Shown here: piece after piece, positions 63,735 through 64,000 of the stretch
Position numbering within the stretch: position 1 is the first letter of the stretch
Layout: every line of letters starts with the position of its first letter
NCBI RefSeq assembly: GCF_012184425.1
Contig: NZ_VTOW01000003.1
Span: forward strand, 1-64,000
Direction: 5' to 3'
Origin: Candidatus Manganitrophus noduliformans
Lineage (GTDB): Bacteria; Nitrospirota; Nitrospiria; SBBL01; Manganitrophaceae
Length of the DNA: 64,000 bases
The notes under the pieces: generated by a model
Database searches by the model: none
Told to the model about the DNA's origin: nothing
Seen by the model: the letters and a program-made list of their open reading frames with translations, nothing else
Program-made: the position numbers and the translations under genes

Positions 63735-64000
63735 ATGCGAAGACGGAAGGAGGCTGATTCGGGGATCCTTTGGGTAAAGAATACCGGCCTCCGAAAGCGG
63801 CGAAGTCATCGGTGTCTCATCATCAGCCTGATCTCCATCCGTATGGACATCCTGTCTTTTTCTGCACTCTAAGCATCCCTTAATGGAATGACAAAAAATG
63901 TCATCCGGACCCGCCGGCATGGACATTCTATGGAACAGAAGGAATCAGTTTGTGAGTTCTCAGGACCTAAGTCCTTTAAGCTAAAGGGAAAAATAATTTC
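63735..64000. other. Window end, no gene identified
   Basis: The last 266 bp hold no convincing reading frame. A short hairpin (ATGACA-AAAA-TGTCAT, within 63886-63902) is visible. No CRISPR-type repeat recurs here. Confidence 0.4.

Noticed and set aside
63735-64000. CRISPR array next to the CARF-HEPN gene
   Set aside because: No repeat unit recurs in these 266 bp; only a six-base-pair hairpin is seen.

Overview
The window is about 64 kb of a GC-rich Gram-negative bacterial chromosome. Lipoprotein signals, outer-membrane-barrel signatures, a Lol/MacB-type ABC exporter and double-membrane lifestyle genes all point that way. The gene set (PEP carboxylase, pyruvate kinase, a PFK fusion, large cytosolic hybrid histidine kinases, cupredoxins, a radical SAM protein with a CCAEP tail) would suit an environmental chemolithotroph such as a Nitrospirota-like organism. 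That placement is inference; no rRNA or tRNA marker was found. Promoters resemble sigma-70 sites (TTGACA-like, 16-18 bp, TATAAT-like), and most starts have a GGAGG-type ribosome site.

Layout. 0-1.7 kb: an AT-rich island with what looks like an IS21-type end fused to a NACHT NTPase that has lost its N-terminal effector. 1.7-6.2 kb: a repeat lipoprotein, a KdpD-like-membrane histidine kinase, another lipoprotein and a TPR lipoprotein. 6.2-13.5 kb: PEP carboxylase diverging from a SWIM/SNF2 helicase, then a DUF2459 lipoprotein. 13.6-17.9 kb: a DUF1499 membrane protein, a secreted toxin-like protein with a possible immunity partner, and a histidine-phosphatase/phosphofructokinase fusion. 18.2-26.6 kb: three sensor kinases in a row, the first carrying ten 276-bp HAMP repeats. 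26.8-31.9 kb: CDGSH protein, FAD/Fe-S oxidoreductase, DCC protein and a 7TM-PAS sensor without a kinase. 31.9-38.4 kb: LolA/DUF4412-like protein, lipoprotein, aldehyde dehydrogenase, pyruvate kinase, zinc ribbon, cold shock protein and CBS protein. 38.5-43 kb: an AttH/CrtC-like protein with a two-gene ABC exporter. 43-50 kb: an AbiGi-like protein, small envelope proteins, DUF169, a Rossmann-GGDEF-EAL protein, a CCAEP-tail radical SAM protein and a nucleotidyltransferase pair. 50-54.3 kb: a subtilisin-like protease broken by two frameshifts, and a pectinacetylesterase-like lipoprotein. 54.4-61.4 kb: an aldolase/dehydrogenase fusion, then a metal-related cluster (outer-membrane barrel, cupredoxin, Nramp-like carrier, cupredoxin with a helical tail) and an epimerase. 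61.4-64 kb: a staphylococcal-nuclease-like protein diverging from a CARF-HEPN (Cas02710-like) protein.

How it fits together. PFK, pyruvate kinase, PEP carboxylase, aldehyde dehydrogenase and the lactate-dehydrogenase-like enzyme form a scattered central-carbon set. Signalling is unusually dense: four histidine kinases, one kinase-less sensor and one c-di-GMP protein. Defence-like genes (NACHT, AbiGi, nucleotidyltransferase pair, CARF-HEPN, toxin/immunity) are scattered as single units, with no CRISPR array in view. The most unusual items are the phosphatase-PFK fusion, the near-identical HAMP array, the metal cluster, the CARF-HEPN/nuclease pair, the secreted toxin-like pair, and three genes whose promoters predict leaderless mRNAs.
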